DNA of 64,000 bases, from positions 295,584-359,583 of the forward strand of contig NZ_LMHT01000035.1 in the NCBI RefSeq assembly GCF_001429025.1, read 5' to 3'. This DNA comes from Phenylobacterium sp. Root700. GTDB lineage: Bacteria; Pseudomonadota; Alphaproteobacteria; Caulobacterales; Caulobacteraceae. Shown here piece after piece: positions 36,967-45,622 of this stretch. The notes under the pieces are model-generated. The model saw only the letters and a list, made by a program, of their open reading frames with translations, had not been told where the DNA came from and made no database searches. The position numbers and the translations under genes are program-made. How positions within the stretch are numbered: the stretch's first letter is position 1; each line of letters begins with the position of its first letter.

Positions 36967-37041
36967 GGATGCGTAGCTCAGCGGGAGAGCACCTCGTTCA
37001 CACCGAGGGGGTCACAGGTTCAATCCCTGTCGCATCCACCA
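36967..37041 (+). tRNA. tRNA-Val (anticodon CAC)
   Basis: A complete cloverleaf is visible: acceptor GGATGCG/CGCATCC, D-arm GCTC/GAGC, anticodon stem CCTCG/CGAGG with loop TTCACAC (anticodon CAC, reading GUG), T-arm ACAGG/CCTGT with TTCAATC, and encoded 3' ACCA. Six T residues at 37043-37048 follow. Mobile-element remnants lie directly downstream, as expected if the tRNA 3' end was an integration site. Confidence 0.97.
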
Positions 37042-37303
37042 ATTTTTTCAGCGGGTTAGAGATTTCTCCCCGCGGCGCTTGCCAGAAAACTGCCATCAGG
37101 ACCGGTATCCGAGCGCAGTTTTGCGCGCGTCGAGCAGGCCTGATGCCGATCCGCGCGTACTCTCCCCCGCCTACAACCATAAATTCAGAGCTTCGCAACC
37201 CGGCGGCTCCATGGTGCCGGCGGGGAGCTAGCTGCTCGCCGGTTGGGGAACAGGACCGTCCATGCAGGGTAGGTTTACAGGCGCATCGTCAGCGGGAGCA
37301 GCG

Positions 37304-37618
37304 ATGCAGACGTTGCTCGATAAGGCAATGAAATCGAAGCCGCTTGAGGGACTCGAGCAGGTCACCATCACCCGTGTGGCTCTCTCCCGAACACTCGATG
37401 AAGCCGTGACCATTGGCCGAGGCTTCGCGCTTCGGGCGGTGCAAGAGGAACAAGACCGGCAACTGCAGGAGCGCCGTAGACGTCAGGCCACCGCCCCAGC
37501 CCGGCTCCGGGCGGCCTGCACATCTTGCTTGCGCCGTTCCTGGTCCGTCGTCGTCGGCCTAGTGGCGCTCTGGTTTGGCGTGGCCTTCGCGGCTACCGCG
37601 GTTGCGACCCTTGGGTGA
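37304..37618 (+). CDS. Small hypothetical protein with C-terminal membrane segment
   Basis: This 104-residue reading frame begins at ATG 37304 (GGGAG upstream); an earlier ATG at 37262 would add 14 residues. It has a charged, Gln/Arg-rich middle (about residues 60-75) and a C-terminal hydrophobic segment ([20 protein letters not shown]). Its end overlaps the truncated parE on the other strand. No family is recognised, and the gene may be a chimera formed by the rearrangement that cut parE. Confidence 0.4.
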   Translation: MQTLLDKAMKSKPLEGLEQVTITRVALSRTLDEAVTIGRGFALRAVQEEQDRQLQERRRRQATAPARLRAACTSCLRRSWSVVVGLVALWFGVAFAATAVATLG

Positions 37619-37835
37619 GATAGACGACCACGTGGGATTTGCATGGGTGGATGCGAACGCGCGGGTCGAACTCGCTTCGCTCGCGAGCGATTTGCGGGAA
37701 CTCAGCGATCAGATCAAACGCCGCCTCGAGCGCATCCTGATAGCGCTCGGCTTGGGTCACGCCGAAGGCTTGAACGCTCGCGACATATATCTCGATCAGA
37801 TCCTCTTCGGCGCGGCGGCTGAGCCTATAGCTCAT
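37593..37835 (-). pseudogene. ParE-family toxin, C-terminally truncated
   Basis: The 80-residue product starts [20 protein letters not shown] and continues through [20 protein letters not shown] to [13 protein letters not shown], where it stops. Intact ParE toxins go on for about 15-20 residues with an ILIVRVLHGRQDW-like strand and helix, which is missing. It overlaps the parD antitoxin by 11 bases, the usual order. Loss of the C-terminus probably inactivates the gyrase-directed toxin, but this is inferred. Confidence 0.8.
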
Positions 37836-38076
37836 GACCCACGCCAGCTCGACGACGGGCTTCGGCGCGGATGTCCTGCATCGTCTTTTCGCTCACGCCG
37901 CTCTCGACGCCTTCATCGATAAGATGCTGCAAATGCGCGATCTTCTCGGCGCGCTCCTGATCCCTCCGGATCAGATCGCGGACGTAGTCGCTCGCATTGC
38001 TGTAGCGGCCGGTTTCAGCTCGCCCTTCCACCCAAACCTTCATGGCGTCAGGCAGAGAAACATTCATGGTCGCCAT
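37825..38076 (-). CDS. ParD-family antitoxin
   Basis: This 83-residue ribbon-helix-helix protein starts [19 protein letters not shown], followed by [18 protein letters not shown], the DNA-binding fold of type II ParD antitoxins, and a toxin-binding C-terminal helix. GGAGGTG lies just before the ATG at 38076, so an upstream in-frame extension is not used. Its partner ParE is truncated, leaving an antitoxin that may still repress its own promoter. Confidence 0.88.
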   Translation of the reverse strand: MATMNVSLPDAMKVWVEGRAETGRYSNASDYVRDLIRRDQERAEKIAHLQHLIDEGVESGVSEKTMQDIRAEARRRAGVGHEL

Positions 38077-38091
38077 TGGGGCACCTCCATC

Positions 38092-38123
38092 GTCACAGTG
38101 ACAAAATTGGCAAAGATTGTCAA
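38092..38123 (-). promoter_or_regulatory. Candidate parD promoter and operator
   Basis: On the minus strand a TTGACA hexamer (38118-38123) lies upstream of a perfect GTCAC-A-GTGAC palindrome (38092-38102) that covers the expected -10 region, about 16 bases before the parD start. This suits autorepression by a ribbon-helix-helix antitoxin. No clear -10 hexamer is seen. Confidence 0.5.
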
Positions 38124-38161
38124 TTTTTGGGGTCTGCCGGATGGCTCGCGCGTTGAGCGTC

Positions 38162-38830
38162 CTAACCACCGAACATCAGCTCACCGACCAACGCCCGGTC
38201 CTCGGATGGCCGGTCCTGAGCTCCGTCGGCAGGATCGTCACCGCCCCCTTCCCCGCTCAACCCGGCGAGATGACCCGCCCATAGGTCCAGCGCGGCCCGC
38301 TTATCAGCCAGATATTCATTGCGATCGTAAACGGCGGTGACCGCAGCGCCCTCCTGGGCGGTGTGGCCGAGCACCTTGCCGATGATGAAGCGGCGAACGC
38401 CGTATTTCTCGCCCGTGAGGACGGTCGCACCAGAGCGTCGGAAATCGTGCGGCGACCCCGGCGGCAGTTCCTGACGTTCGCAGATGCGCGATACGGCCCG
38501 TGTCATGGCGTGGGGCTCGAGATGCTGCTGCGGCTTGGTCGGCGAAGGGAAGATGTACTCTCCATTTCCACCGGGCAGCCGCCTGGCCAGCGCGAGTAGC
38601 TCCATCGCGTCGTCTGACAGGGGTACGACGTGGGTCCGACCATTCTTCGCCCGCTCGAGCGAGATGGTCCACGTCTTGGTCGCCGGATCGATCTCCACCC
38701 ACCGGGCGCCGGCTGTCTCGGTGCGCCGCCGCAAACTGGCGCCGCTAGCGCCAGACATCTTGCATGGGCGGACGACCAAGGCCGAGCGCGACCGCCGGCC
38801 GCCCTCACTATGATCGGCGGCGTGATCCAT
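38162..38830 (-). pseudogene. Tyrosine recombinase/integrase, 5'-truncated
   Basis: The frame holds only the C-terminal catalytic half of a phage-type integrase (222 residues against about 400). From about residue 35 it shows RRTETAGARWVEIDP around the first catalytic Arg, PHDFRRSGATVL (His/Arg), KVLGHTAQEGA (His) and AVYDRNEYLADKRAAL with the nucleophile Tyr. The first 30 or so residues do not look like integrase, and the N-terminal SAM-like and core-binding domains are absent. It is the outer remnant of an element beside tRNA-Val. Confidence 0.85.
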
Positions 38831-38925
38831 GGGGGATCACAGGAAACCGCGATCGGTGCGGCTTGCCTGCCGCGGCGTACGGCGGACAAAGATCATCCTA
38901 GACCCCCGCCTAAAGAGGAACCGCC

Positions 38926-39708
38926 ATGAAACTCGACAACACCATCTGCGCTGTAATCACCGGCGGCGCTTCGGGGCTGGGTGCGGCGACCGCACGGCGA
39001 CTGGCGAGCCACGGGGTGAGGGTGGCTCTGTTCGACCTCAACGCCGACCTGGGCGAGGCGCTGGCGAAAGAGCTCGGCGGCGTGTTCTGCCAGGCCAATG
39101 TCGCCTCTAGCGAGGACATCGACGCCGCCTTCGCCAAGGCGCGCGCCGCCCATGGACAGGAGCGGATTCTGGTCAACTGCGCCGGCGTCGGCGGCGGCGC
39201 CAAGACCGTGTCGCGGGATAAGCAGACCGGCGAGATCAAGGAGTACCCGCTCGAGAACTTCGAGCGGATCATCCAGATCAATCTGATCGGCACGTTCCGC
39301 TGCATCACCAAGAGCGCCGCCGGCATGCTGACCCTGCCGGTGCTGGAGGACGGGGACCGCGGCGCCATCGTCAACACAGCGTCGGTGGCGGCCGAGGACG
39401 GTCAGATCGGCCAGGTCGCCTACACCGCGTCCAAGGCGGGGATCGTGGGCATGACCCTCACCATCGCCCGCGACCTCTCCAACGAAGCCATACGGGTCAA
39501 CACCATCCTGCCGGGCATCTTCGACACCCCGCTGCTGGCGCGCGCCGCCGAGCATGTGAAGGCGGGCCTCAGCGCCTCGGTGCCGTTCCCCAAGCGGCTG
39601 GGCATGTCGGAGGAATACGCCCAGCTCGCCGAGACGATGATCACCAACGGTTACTTCAACGGCGAGGACGTGCGTCTGGACGGCGCGATCCGAATGGCGC
39701 CGCGCTAA
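38926..39708 (+). CDS. SDR family dehydrogenase (3-hydroxyacyl-CoA dehydrogenase type)
   Basis: This 260-residue short-chain dehydrogenase has the NAD loop ITGGASGLGAATARRLA, LFDLNAD with the Asp that favours NAD+ over NADP+, NCAGVGG, the active-site Ser/Tyr/Lys (TASVAAEDGQIGQVAYTASKAG) and GIFDTPLL. It is closest in feel to HSD17B10-like 3-hydroxyacyl-CoA dehydrogenases (ALAKELGGVFCQANVAS). GAGGAACCGCC precedes the ATG. It stands intact between an integrase remnant and a truncated permease. Confidence 0.88.
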   Translation: MKLDNTICAVITGGASGLGAATARRLASHGVRVALFDLNADLGEALAKELGGVFCQANVASSEDIDAAFAKARAAHGQERILVNCAGVGGGAKTVSRDKQTGEIKEYPLENFERIIQINLIGTFRCITKSAAGMLTLPVLEDGDRGAIVNTASVAAEDGQIGQVAYTASKAGIVGMTLTIARDLSNEAIRVNTILPGIFDTPLLARAAEHVKAGLSASVPFPKRLGMSEEYAQLAETMITNGYFNGEDVRLDGAIRMAPR

Positions 39709-39747
39709 TCCGCAACGAGCGCGCGGAAAGCCGTCGGCACGTCGCTG

Positions 39748-40374
39748 ATGTCGATGATACCGACCTCAATCCGCTCGGCCCTAGCCCATCGCAAGCATGG
39801 CGCGGTCGATACCGCCTTGCTGCGCTTGTGGGCGCTTCCCGCCCTGTCGGGCGCTCTTGTCGCCGTCGCCGCCGCCTGGGCCAAGGGTCCGGTGCTGATG
39901 ACCATCTTCGCGGTCTTCGCCACCCTCGCGGCCCTACACATGGCCTTGGGCAAGGATACCTGGCGGATCGCCCAGCAACTGCCTGGACGCATCGGCCAAA
40001 GCGTCATGGCGTTTGTCATCGCCTGCGTCTCGGTCATGATAGGCATTGGCGGCGGCGCCTTCACCGTCCCCACCCTCACCCTGTTCGGCCATCCCATCCA
40101 TCGGGCCGTCGGCACAGCCGCGGCGATCGGCGTGCTCATCGCCATTCCCGGCGCTATCGGCTTCGCCATCAGCGGTTTGGGCCGACCTCTGCGCCCGCCC
40201 TACTCCCTGGGTTACGCCAACCTGATCGGCGTGGCTCTAATCGTCCCCTCAACGGTGATCGCCGCCCCCTGGGGCGCCGCCCTCGCGCACAAGCTTGACC
40301 GCAAATGGCTGCGGCGCGCCTTCGCGTTGTTCCTGGGCGCCACCGGCCTGAAGATGGCCCTTAGTCTGATGTGA
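39748..40374 (+). pseudogene. TSUP (TauE/SafE) permease, N-terminally truncated
   Basis: The 208-residue frame begins inside a TSUP sulfite-exporter-type permease: MIPTSIRSALAHRKHGAVD corresponds to the loop that normally follows the first repeat, and the second repeat is present (SVMIGIGGGAFTVPTLTL, HRAVGTAAAIGVL). The first glycine-rich repeat, some 60-90 residues, is missing, and no ribosome site precedes the ATG. It starts 39 bases after the SDR gene. It is probably a non-functional remnant, though a half-transporter cannot be excluded. Confidence 0.7.
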
Positions 40375-40401
40375 TCTGGCCTGGTTCCGGCGCGAGGCCG
40401 C

Positions 40402-41934
40402 CTAATGCCCGCCGCCCGATCCGGCGGCGCGCTTGGGCCGCGGCGCCAGCCAGATCGTCGTCGCGGCGATGGCGAACACTCCAGCCGTCGCCAGGAACAT
40501 CTGGTTGGTCGACAGCATCACCGCCTGGGTCTGCACCAGCCCTTCGAGTTGCCCCAGAGCCTGGCTGGGCGAGAAGCCCTGGCCGGTCATCCCATCCAGC
40601 GCGGCCTGCGGCTGATTCAGCGCTCCGACCAGATCCGCGCGCTTGGCGCTGGCGCCGTTCTCCCAGGCCGTGGTCATGATCGAGGTCGCGAACGCCCCGG
40701 CCACCACCCGTAGGAAGTTGGCGACGCCGGCCGCCGCAGCCGTCTCCTCCTCGTCCACCGCGCCCAGCGCGATGGTCTGGGTCGGGATAAAGAAGAACGG
40801 CATGGCGAAGCCCAGCGCCAGTTGCGGCAAGGCGATGGTCATGAAGTCGGCGTTGGTGGCGAAGTGGCCGCGCCAGATGGCGACCCCCGCCATCCAGAAC
40901 ACCCCAAACGAGACCAGCGCCCGCGGATCGCGCCTAGCCACCTGACTGGCGACTATCGGCGACATCACCACCGCAAGCACGCCTTGGAAGGCCGCCGCGT
41001 AGCCGGCCGAAGTCGCCGTGTAGCCCATGTTCGTCTGGAGCCAGAGCGGCAGGAGCACGACGCTGGCGAAGAACGCCCCGAAGGTGAGACTGAGGGTTGT
41101 CACCCCTATGGAGAACCCTCGGTGACGGAACACCCGCAGGTTCACGATCGGGTTCTGCGCCGTCAGCTCCCAGATCAGGAAGGCCGCGAAACCGACGGCC
41201 GCGACAATGGCCAGGACGATGATCGTCGACGAGGCGAACCAGTCCAGCTCCTTGCCCTTGTCGAGCATGATCTGCAGCGACCCGACCCACAGGATCAGCA
41301 GACCCAGGCCCACATAGTCGACCGGCACGCGGCGGGTCGCGCCCTGGTGCTTGATCAGCGCGCGATAGGCGAGGAACGCCACGCCGAAGGCCACCGGGAT
41401 ATTGATGAAGAAGATCCAATGCCAGCCGATGCTGTCGGAGATCGTACCGCCCAGGATCGGCCCGGCGATCGGCCCGACCACCGTGGTCATGCTCCACAGG
41501 CCCAGCGCCTGGGGCGCCTTTTCCTTGGGGAAGATCTGTAGCAACAGGGTCTGCGACATTGGCATGATCGGCCCGCCGCAGAGACCTTGCAGCACCCGCG
41601 CGAACACCAGGATGCCAAAGGTCGGCGCGAGCCCGCAGAGGATCGAGAAGACCCCGAACCCAACCAATCCAAAAACGAAGACCTTTACGGCCCCGAACCT
41701 CTGAGCCAGCCAGCCTGACAGCGGCACGGTGATCGCCTCGGCCACCGCATAGGAGGTGATCACCCAGGTGCCCTGGCTGGGCGAAACCGCCAGGCCGCCG
41801 GCGATATGCGGCACGGCCACGTTGGCGATGGTGATGTCCAGCACCACCATGAAGTTGGCCAGGCCGAGCAAAAGCCCGGTCACCAGCAGCGCCATCCCAG
41901 TCAGGGGTGCCGGCGTCGATTGGCTCTGGCTCAC
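40402..41934 (-). CDS. DHA2 family MFS drug exporter (EmrB-like)
   Basis: This 510-residue inner-membrane protein has 14 predicted segments and DHA2 motifs: MVVLDITIANVAVPHIAGGLAVS in the first segment, SGWLAQRFGAVKVFVFGL (motif A) and GPILGGTISDSIGWHWIFFINIPV (motif C-like). EmrB proteins work with a HlyD-type adaptor and a TolC channel, both encoded just upstream in the same operon. The substrate range is not readable from sequence. Confidence 0.93.
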   Translation of the reverse strand: MSQSQSTPAPLTGMALLVTGLLLGLANFMVVLDITIANVAVPHIAGGLAVSPSQGTWVITSYAVAEAITVPLSGWLAQRFGAVKVFVFGLVGFGVFSILCGLAPTFGILVFARVLQGLCGGPIMPMSQTLLLQIFPKEKAPQALGLWSMTTVVGPIAGPILGGTISDSIGWHWIFFINIPVAFGVAFLAYRALIKHQGATRRVPVDYVGLGLLILWVGSLQIMLDKGKELDWFASSTIIVLAIVAAVGFAAFLIWELTAQNPIVNLRVFRHRGFSIGVTTLSLTFGAFFASVVLLPLWLQTNMGYTATSAGYAAAFQGVLAVVMSPIVASQVARRDPRALVSFGVFWMAGVAIWRGHFATNADFMTIALPQLALGFAMPFFFIPTQTIALGAVDEEETAAAAGVANFLRVVAGAFATSIMTTAWENGASAKRADLVGALNQPQAALDGMTGQGFSPSQALGQLEGLVQTQAVMLSTNQMFLATAGVFAIAATTIWLAPRPKRAAGSGGGH

Positions 41935-41944
41935 CCGCGTGATC

Positions 41945-43108
41945 CTACTTTGAGACGTCGATCACGGCGTCCATGGACAGGCCGACCCGAAGCGGGTGCT
42001 CGGCCAGTTCCTTGGGGTCGAGAGTTATGCGGACCGGCACGCGCTGGACCACCTTGATCCAGTTGCCGGTGGCGTTCTGGGCCGGGATCAGCGCGAAGGC
42101 CGAGCCGGTGCCGCCGGCCAGGCCCGAGACCTTGCCGTGGAACTTCACGCCCTTGCCATAGAGATCGCTGATCAACTCAACCGATTGCCCCGGCCGCACC
42201 TTGCGCAGCTGCACTTCCTTGAAGTTGGCGTCCACATAGGCGGTCTGGATCGGCACGATACTCATCACCGGTGCGCCGTTGGCGACCTTCTGGCCGACGA
42301 CCACGCTCTTGCGGGCGACAACGCCGTCGACCGGCGAGCGGATGGTGGTGCGGGCCAGGTCCAGTTCGGCTTGGGCCAGCTTGGCGCGGGCGATGGCGAC
42401 TTCGGGGTTGCCCTCGACGTTGGTCCCGGCGACCAAGACATTGGCGGCCTTCTGCTGGCCGGCCGACTGCGCGGCGGTCGCTCGGGCCTGGGCCAGGCCC
42501 GCCTGGGCCGCGGCGAGCGCCGCCTTGGCCGCCTGGAAGCGGTTCTCGGCCTGAGTCAGCTCATCACCCGACACAGCGCCCGATGCTGACAGGTTGCGAC
42601 GGCGGCCATACTCGACCTCGGCGCGGGAGAAGTCCGACCTGGCGCTGGCCAGCATGGCCTCGGCCCGCGCGACATCGGCGGTGCGGGCCGCGGTCTGGGC
42701 GCCCAGGGCCTCATCATTGGCGAAGTATTGGCCGACACGCCGCTCGGCCTGGCCCAGCTCGGCCCGGGCGCGGTCGACGGCCAACTGATAGTCGGCGGCC
42801 TCGATCACCGCGATGACCTGCCCCTTCTTGACCACAGCCGTCTCGCCGACCGGCGTCTGGACGATCGGCCCGGAGACCAGCGCCGTCACCTGGGCGGTGT
42901 CGGCGTTGACGTATGCGTTGTCGGTGGCGACGTGGCGCGAGCCGACCAGCACCCAATAGAGCCCCCAGATCACCGCGACGGCGACGATTACGCCGCCCAG
43001 GATCAGGAACAGACGCTTGCGGCGCGCGCCATTGGCGGCCGCAGGCGCGGTTGAGAGAGCCGGCGCGGCGGCCATGGCTTGCGGCTTTGATCCGATATCG
43101 TCGGGCAT
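41945..43108 (-). CDS. HlyD/EmrA-type membrane fusion protein
   Basis: This 387-residue adaptor has one N-terminal membrane anchor (about 30-52, LFLILGGVIVAVAVIWGLYW), lipoyl halves (VTALVSGPIVQTPV and VDGVVARKSVVVGQKV) around a long alpha-helical hairpin rich in Ala/Gln/Glu (about 100-220), and the beta-barrel domain with AYVDANFKEVQLRKVRPGQ. It bridges the EmrB-like exporter and the outer-membrane channel; the exporter gene begins 10 bases downstream. Confidence 0.94.
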   Translation of the reverse strand: MPDDIGSKPQAMAAAPALSTAPAAANGARRKRLFLILGGVIVAVAVIWGLYWVLVGSRHVATDNAYVNADTAQVTALVSGPIVQTPVGETAVVKKGQVIAVIEAADYQLAVDRARAELGQAERRVGQYFANDEALGAQTAARTADVARAEAMLASARSDFSRAEVEYGRRRNLSASGAVSGDELTQAENRFQAAKAALAAAQAGLAQARATAAQSAGQQKAANVLVAGTNVEGNPEVAIARAKLAQAELDLARTTIRSPVDGVVARKSVVVGQKVANGAPVMSIVPIQTAYVDANFKEVQLRKVRPGQSVELISDLYGKGVKFHGKVSGLAGGTGSAFALIPAQNATGNWIKVVQRVPVRITLDPKELAEHPLRVGLSMDAVIDVSK

Positions 43109-43144
43109 GGGGGGCCTTTCCGGGGAGGACGGAAACGGTTGGGG

Positions 43145-44557
43145 TCAGGCTGCTCGGAATCCGCCGCCCAGGGCGCGGACCAGAGCTGCATCAAGGGTCA
43201 GGGCGCGCGCCTCCAGATCGGCGGCGGCGCGCCTTTGCAGGATCACGGCGTTCTCGGCGGCCAGGACCGCGGTGTAGGAATCAAGGCCGCCCTCGTAGCG
43301 CATCTTGGCGATGCGATAGGCTTCCTCGCCCTTGGCCAGGGCCTGCCGGGCGGCGATCAGCCGGCTCGCCAGGGCGCGTTCGCTGACGGCCGCGTCGGCC
43401 ACCTCCTTCAGCGCCTGGACCAAGGTCGCGTCATAGGCGGCGACGGCTGAGTCGTATTCGGCCCGCGCGCCACGATAGGCGCCTGAGAGCCGCCCGCCCT
43501 GGAAGATCGGCAGGCTGAGCGCCAATCCCGCCTGACCGATGTCCGACCCGCTGTCGGTCAACAGGTTCAGGCCAAGCGATTGCGCGCCGATGAAGCCGGC
43601 CAGGTTCACGTTCGGATAGAAGGACTTGCGCGCGACATCGGTGCGCTTGGCGGCCGCCTCGGCCCGCAGTCGCGCGGCCGCGACGTCGGGTCGGCGGCCC
43701 AGCAGATCGGCCGCCAGGTTCGTCGGCAGGCCGAAATTCCGGGTCGCCGGCGCCGTGGGCAGGACGATGGCCAGGCCGCGATCTGGTCCCGCGCCGAGCA
43801 GCGCGGCGATCTGGTCTCGGGCCAGGCCCACCTGCTCTTGAGCTGCGGCCAGCTCCTGGTCGGCGCTGGCCAGGCCGGCCTCGGCCTGTCTCAGCTCGCC
43901 CTGGTTGGCCGCGCCGTTCTCGACCCGCTGAGCCACCAGCTTGCGGGTCGCTTCGCGGTTCGCCTGGGCCTGACGGGCGGCTTCCTCGCTAGCGAAGGCC
44001 CGCGAGAGTTCGGCATAGGCCCCGACCAACGAGGTCGTCAGCATCAGGCGCGCCTGGGCGGCGTCCATCTCGGCGGCGGCCGCCTCCGAGGTCGCGGCGG
44101 CCAAGGCCGCGCGGTTCTTGCCCCAAAGATCGAGATCGAACGACAGGTCCAGGGTCGCCCGACCGGTGTCGTTGTAGCCCCTGGGCACGAAGTCCGGCGG
44201 GATGCCGTTGTTGTAGCTCTGCTTGGCCTCCGCCGCCTGGGCGTTCAGCGTGGCGCTGGGCAGCAGCGCCGCCCGGCTCTGCTGGGCCCGCGCCTGGGCC
44301 GCCCGCACCCGGGCCTCGGCTTGAGCCAGGGTCGGCGATCCGGCCAGCGCCTCATCGACCAGGGTGTCGAGTTGAGCGTCGCCATAGCTCTTCCACCACT
44401 GATCGGCCGGCCATTCGGTAGCTGGGGCGTCGAAGCTCGAGGTTGCGGCATAGGCCTGCGCTGGCCGGATCTGGGGGACTGGCCCCAGGTTCGGAACGGC
44501 CGCGCAGCCCGCCAGTAGGAGGGCCGCCGTCACGGGGGGGAGAATCAGGCGTGCCAT
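43145..44557 (-). CDS. NodT-type outer-membrane efflux lipoprotein
   Basis: This 470-residue TolC-like channel has a lipoprotein signal (LLLAGCAAVPNLGP, Cys about 17) and two repeated alpha-helical outer-membrane efflux domains with WWKSYGDAQLDTLVDEALAGSPTL and RPDVAAARLRAEAAAKRTDVAR. I chose ATG at 44557 over a GTG at 44575 that lacks a ribosome site. It is the first gene of the efflux operon, with the TetR-controlled promoter immediately upstream. Confidence 0.93.
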   Translation of the reverse strand: MARLILPPVTAALLLAGCAAVPNLGPVPQIRPAQAYAATSSFDAPATEWPADQWWKSYGDAQLDTLVDEALAGSPTLAQAEARVRAAQARAQQSRAALLPSATLNAQAAEAKQSYNNGIPPDFVPRGYNDTGRATLDLSFDLDLWGKNRAALAAATSEAAAAEMDAAQARLMLTTSLVGAYAELSRAFASEEAARQAQANREATRKLVAQRVENGAANQGELRQAEAGLASADQELAAAQEQVGLARDQIAALLGAGPDRGLAIVLPTAPATRNFGLPTNLAADLLGRRPDVAAARLRAEAAAKRTDVARKSFYPNVNLAGFIGAQSLGLNLLTDSGSDIGQAGLALSLPIFQGGRLSGAYRGARAEYDSAVAAYDATLVQALKEVADAAVSERALASRLIAARQALAKGEEAYRIAKMRYEGGLDSYTAVLAAENAVILQRRAAADLEARALTLDAALVRALGGGFRAA

Positions 44558-44598
44558 GCCGCGTCTCGAAATCACGAAGGAAAAGTACGACCTATGAA

Positions 44599-44642
44599 AC
44601 CGTACGGTACGGTCATATGTTCCTCAGACTGGACCTCGTCAA
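44599..44642 (-). promoter_or_regulatory. Efflux operon promoter with TetR box 1
   Basis: Read on the minus strand, TTGACG (44637-44642) and CATATG (44614-44619) are spaced 17 bases. Directly downstream is the perfect 7-1-7 palindrome ACCGTAC-G-GTACGGT (44599-44613), placed to block the promoter. With TCA appended it is a 17-bp box also present at 44649-44665. Confidence 0.7.
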
Positions 44643-44648
44643 GCGTTA

Positions 44649-44665
44649 ACCGTACAGGATGGTCA
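44649..44665 (+). promoter_or_regulatory. TetR box 2 at the tetR start
   Basis: ACCGTACAGGATGGTCA matches box 1 in 14 of 17 positions and ends one base before the tetR ATG, covering its AGGA ribosome site. Binding here would give autorepression. Confidence 0.65.
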
Positions 44666-44666
44666 G

Positions 44667-45299
44667 ATGACATCTCCGCCTCAGAGCAAGCGTGAGGAAC
44701 GCCGCGACGAGCGCCGCGACGGCATTCTCGACGTCGGGCGCGACTGCTTCCTGGTCGACGGCTACGCGGCCACCTCGATGTCCAGCATCGCCGCGCGCCT
44801 GGGCGGCTCCAAGGGCACGCTCTACAACTACTTCAAGTCCAAGGAGGAGCTGTTCGAGGCGGTGATGCAACGCCAGTGCGGCGCCCTGGCCGAGACCCTG
44901 TTCGACGTCACCGACGACGGCGAAGCCCCGCGCGAGCGACTGGAACACTTCGCCAGCGCCTTCCTGACACGGCTGCTGACCTCGGAATCTCTTGGCATGT
45001 ATCGCGTCGTGGTGAGCGAGAACGGCCGCTTCCCGGAAATTGGCCGCATGTTCTACGACATGGGCCCCAAGGTGATCCTGACTAAGATCGCCAGCTACCT
45101 TTCCGACCTCATGGACCAGCGCGTGCTGCGCCGCGCCGACCCCATGGTCGCGGCCCAGCAGTTCATGGACCTCGCCATTTCAGGCGTCCTGCAACCACGG
45201 GTATGGGGCGTGATCTTGGGCGATATGACCGACGCCGAGGTCGAGGAGCAGGTCAACAACGCCGTCGACACCTTCCTGCGCGCCTACCGGCCGGACTAG
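44667..45299 (+). CDS. TetR/AcrR family repressor of the efflux operon
   Basis: This 210-residue regulator has an N-terminal helix-turn-helix (ILDVGRDCFLVDGYAATSMS to LGGSKGTLYNYFKSKEELFEAVM, residues about 20-68) and a ligand-binding C-terminal domain of the AcrR type. It is divergent from the efflux operon, and two copies of a 17-bp box lie in the 109-base gap, so it probably represses both units until a drug-like ligand binds. The ATG overlaps the second box. Confidence 0.92.
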   Translation: MTSPPQSKREERRDERRDGILDVGRDCFLVDGYAATSMSSIAARLGGSKGTLYNYFKSKEELFEAVMQRQCGALAETLFDVTDDGEAPRERLEHFASAFLTRLLTSESLGMYRVVVSENGRFPEIGRMFYDMGPKVILTKIASYLSDLMDQRVLRRADPMVAAQQFMDLAISGVLQPRVWGVILGDMTDAEVEEQVNNAVDTFLRAYRPD

Positions 45300-45622
45300 G
45301 CTCGAGTCCACCTTCCCGGTGGCGGCCTCCGCTCGGCGAGAAAGCCTATTGATATATTTCTATACTCTTATATTCAAAAGGCGTGGGCAGCTTCGGACGG
45401 CCCGAATTCAGTAATCGCCTGACGGATCATCCGGCTGGGAGCGCCTCGCGCCTCCGCCTCGTCGGCGGCCACGTGAACGTCTGAAGGCGCCAAGGCGCAG
45501 CTCGGGCCTGGCCGGCTATCGCGCCGTCAGGTCCGCTCCTCTCTTCAAGCATTCCCATGGCCTACCCGCGTGGCGGCGCGGGCTCTCGCGGCCGCTGATC
45601 CTCCACCCAAGGGGATGTCTCC
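45300..45622. other. Long intergenic region before cytochrome c gene
   Basis: This 323-base stretch holds no convincing gene. After the tetR stop there is a weak CCACC/GGTGG hairpin (45308-45322), then an AT-rich patch with a degenerate copy of the 22-bp palindrome of the catabolic cluster (45348-45369). The rest is GC-rich and shows nothing I recognise; a 13-codon frame from ATG 45557 is discounted. Confidence 0.6.
45348..45369. promoter_or_regulatory. Degenerate 22-bp operator copy (site A)
   Basis: ATTGATATA-TTTC-TATACTCTT matches the consensus AATGATATA-N4-TATATCATT at 14 of 18 arm positions (8 of 9 left, 6 of 9 right), with the same 4-base centre. It is 254 bases before the cytochrome c start, much further than the other copies from their genes, so the assignment is weak. 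Confidence 0.35.

Noticed and set aside
37042..38925. A duplicated tRNA-Val 3' end marking an attachment site
   Set aside because: I scanned for copies of GGTTCAATCCCTG and CGCATCCACC and found none beyond the tRNA itself, so the second junction may be lost or outside recognisable sequence.
39705..40169. A minus-strand gene opposite the truncated TSUP frame
   Set aside because: Most of the frame is a low-complexity Ala/Met/Arg shadow; only the short terminal IIDISDVPTAFRALVAD stretch looks gene-like, so it is mentioned only as a possible fragment.
45557..45598. A 13-codon frame (MAYPRGGAGSRGR) before the cytochrome c gene as a leader peptide
   Set aside because: No ribosome site is seen before it and no attenuator hairpins follow; short frames of this kind are common by chance.
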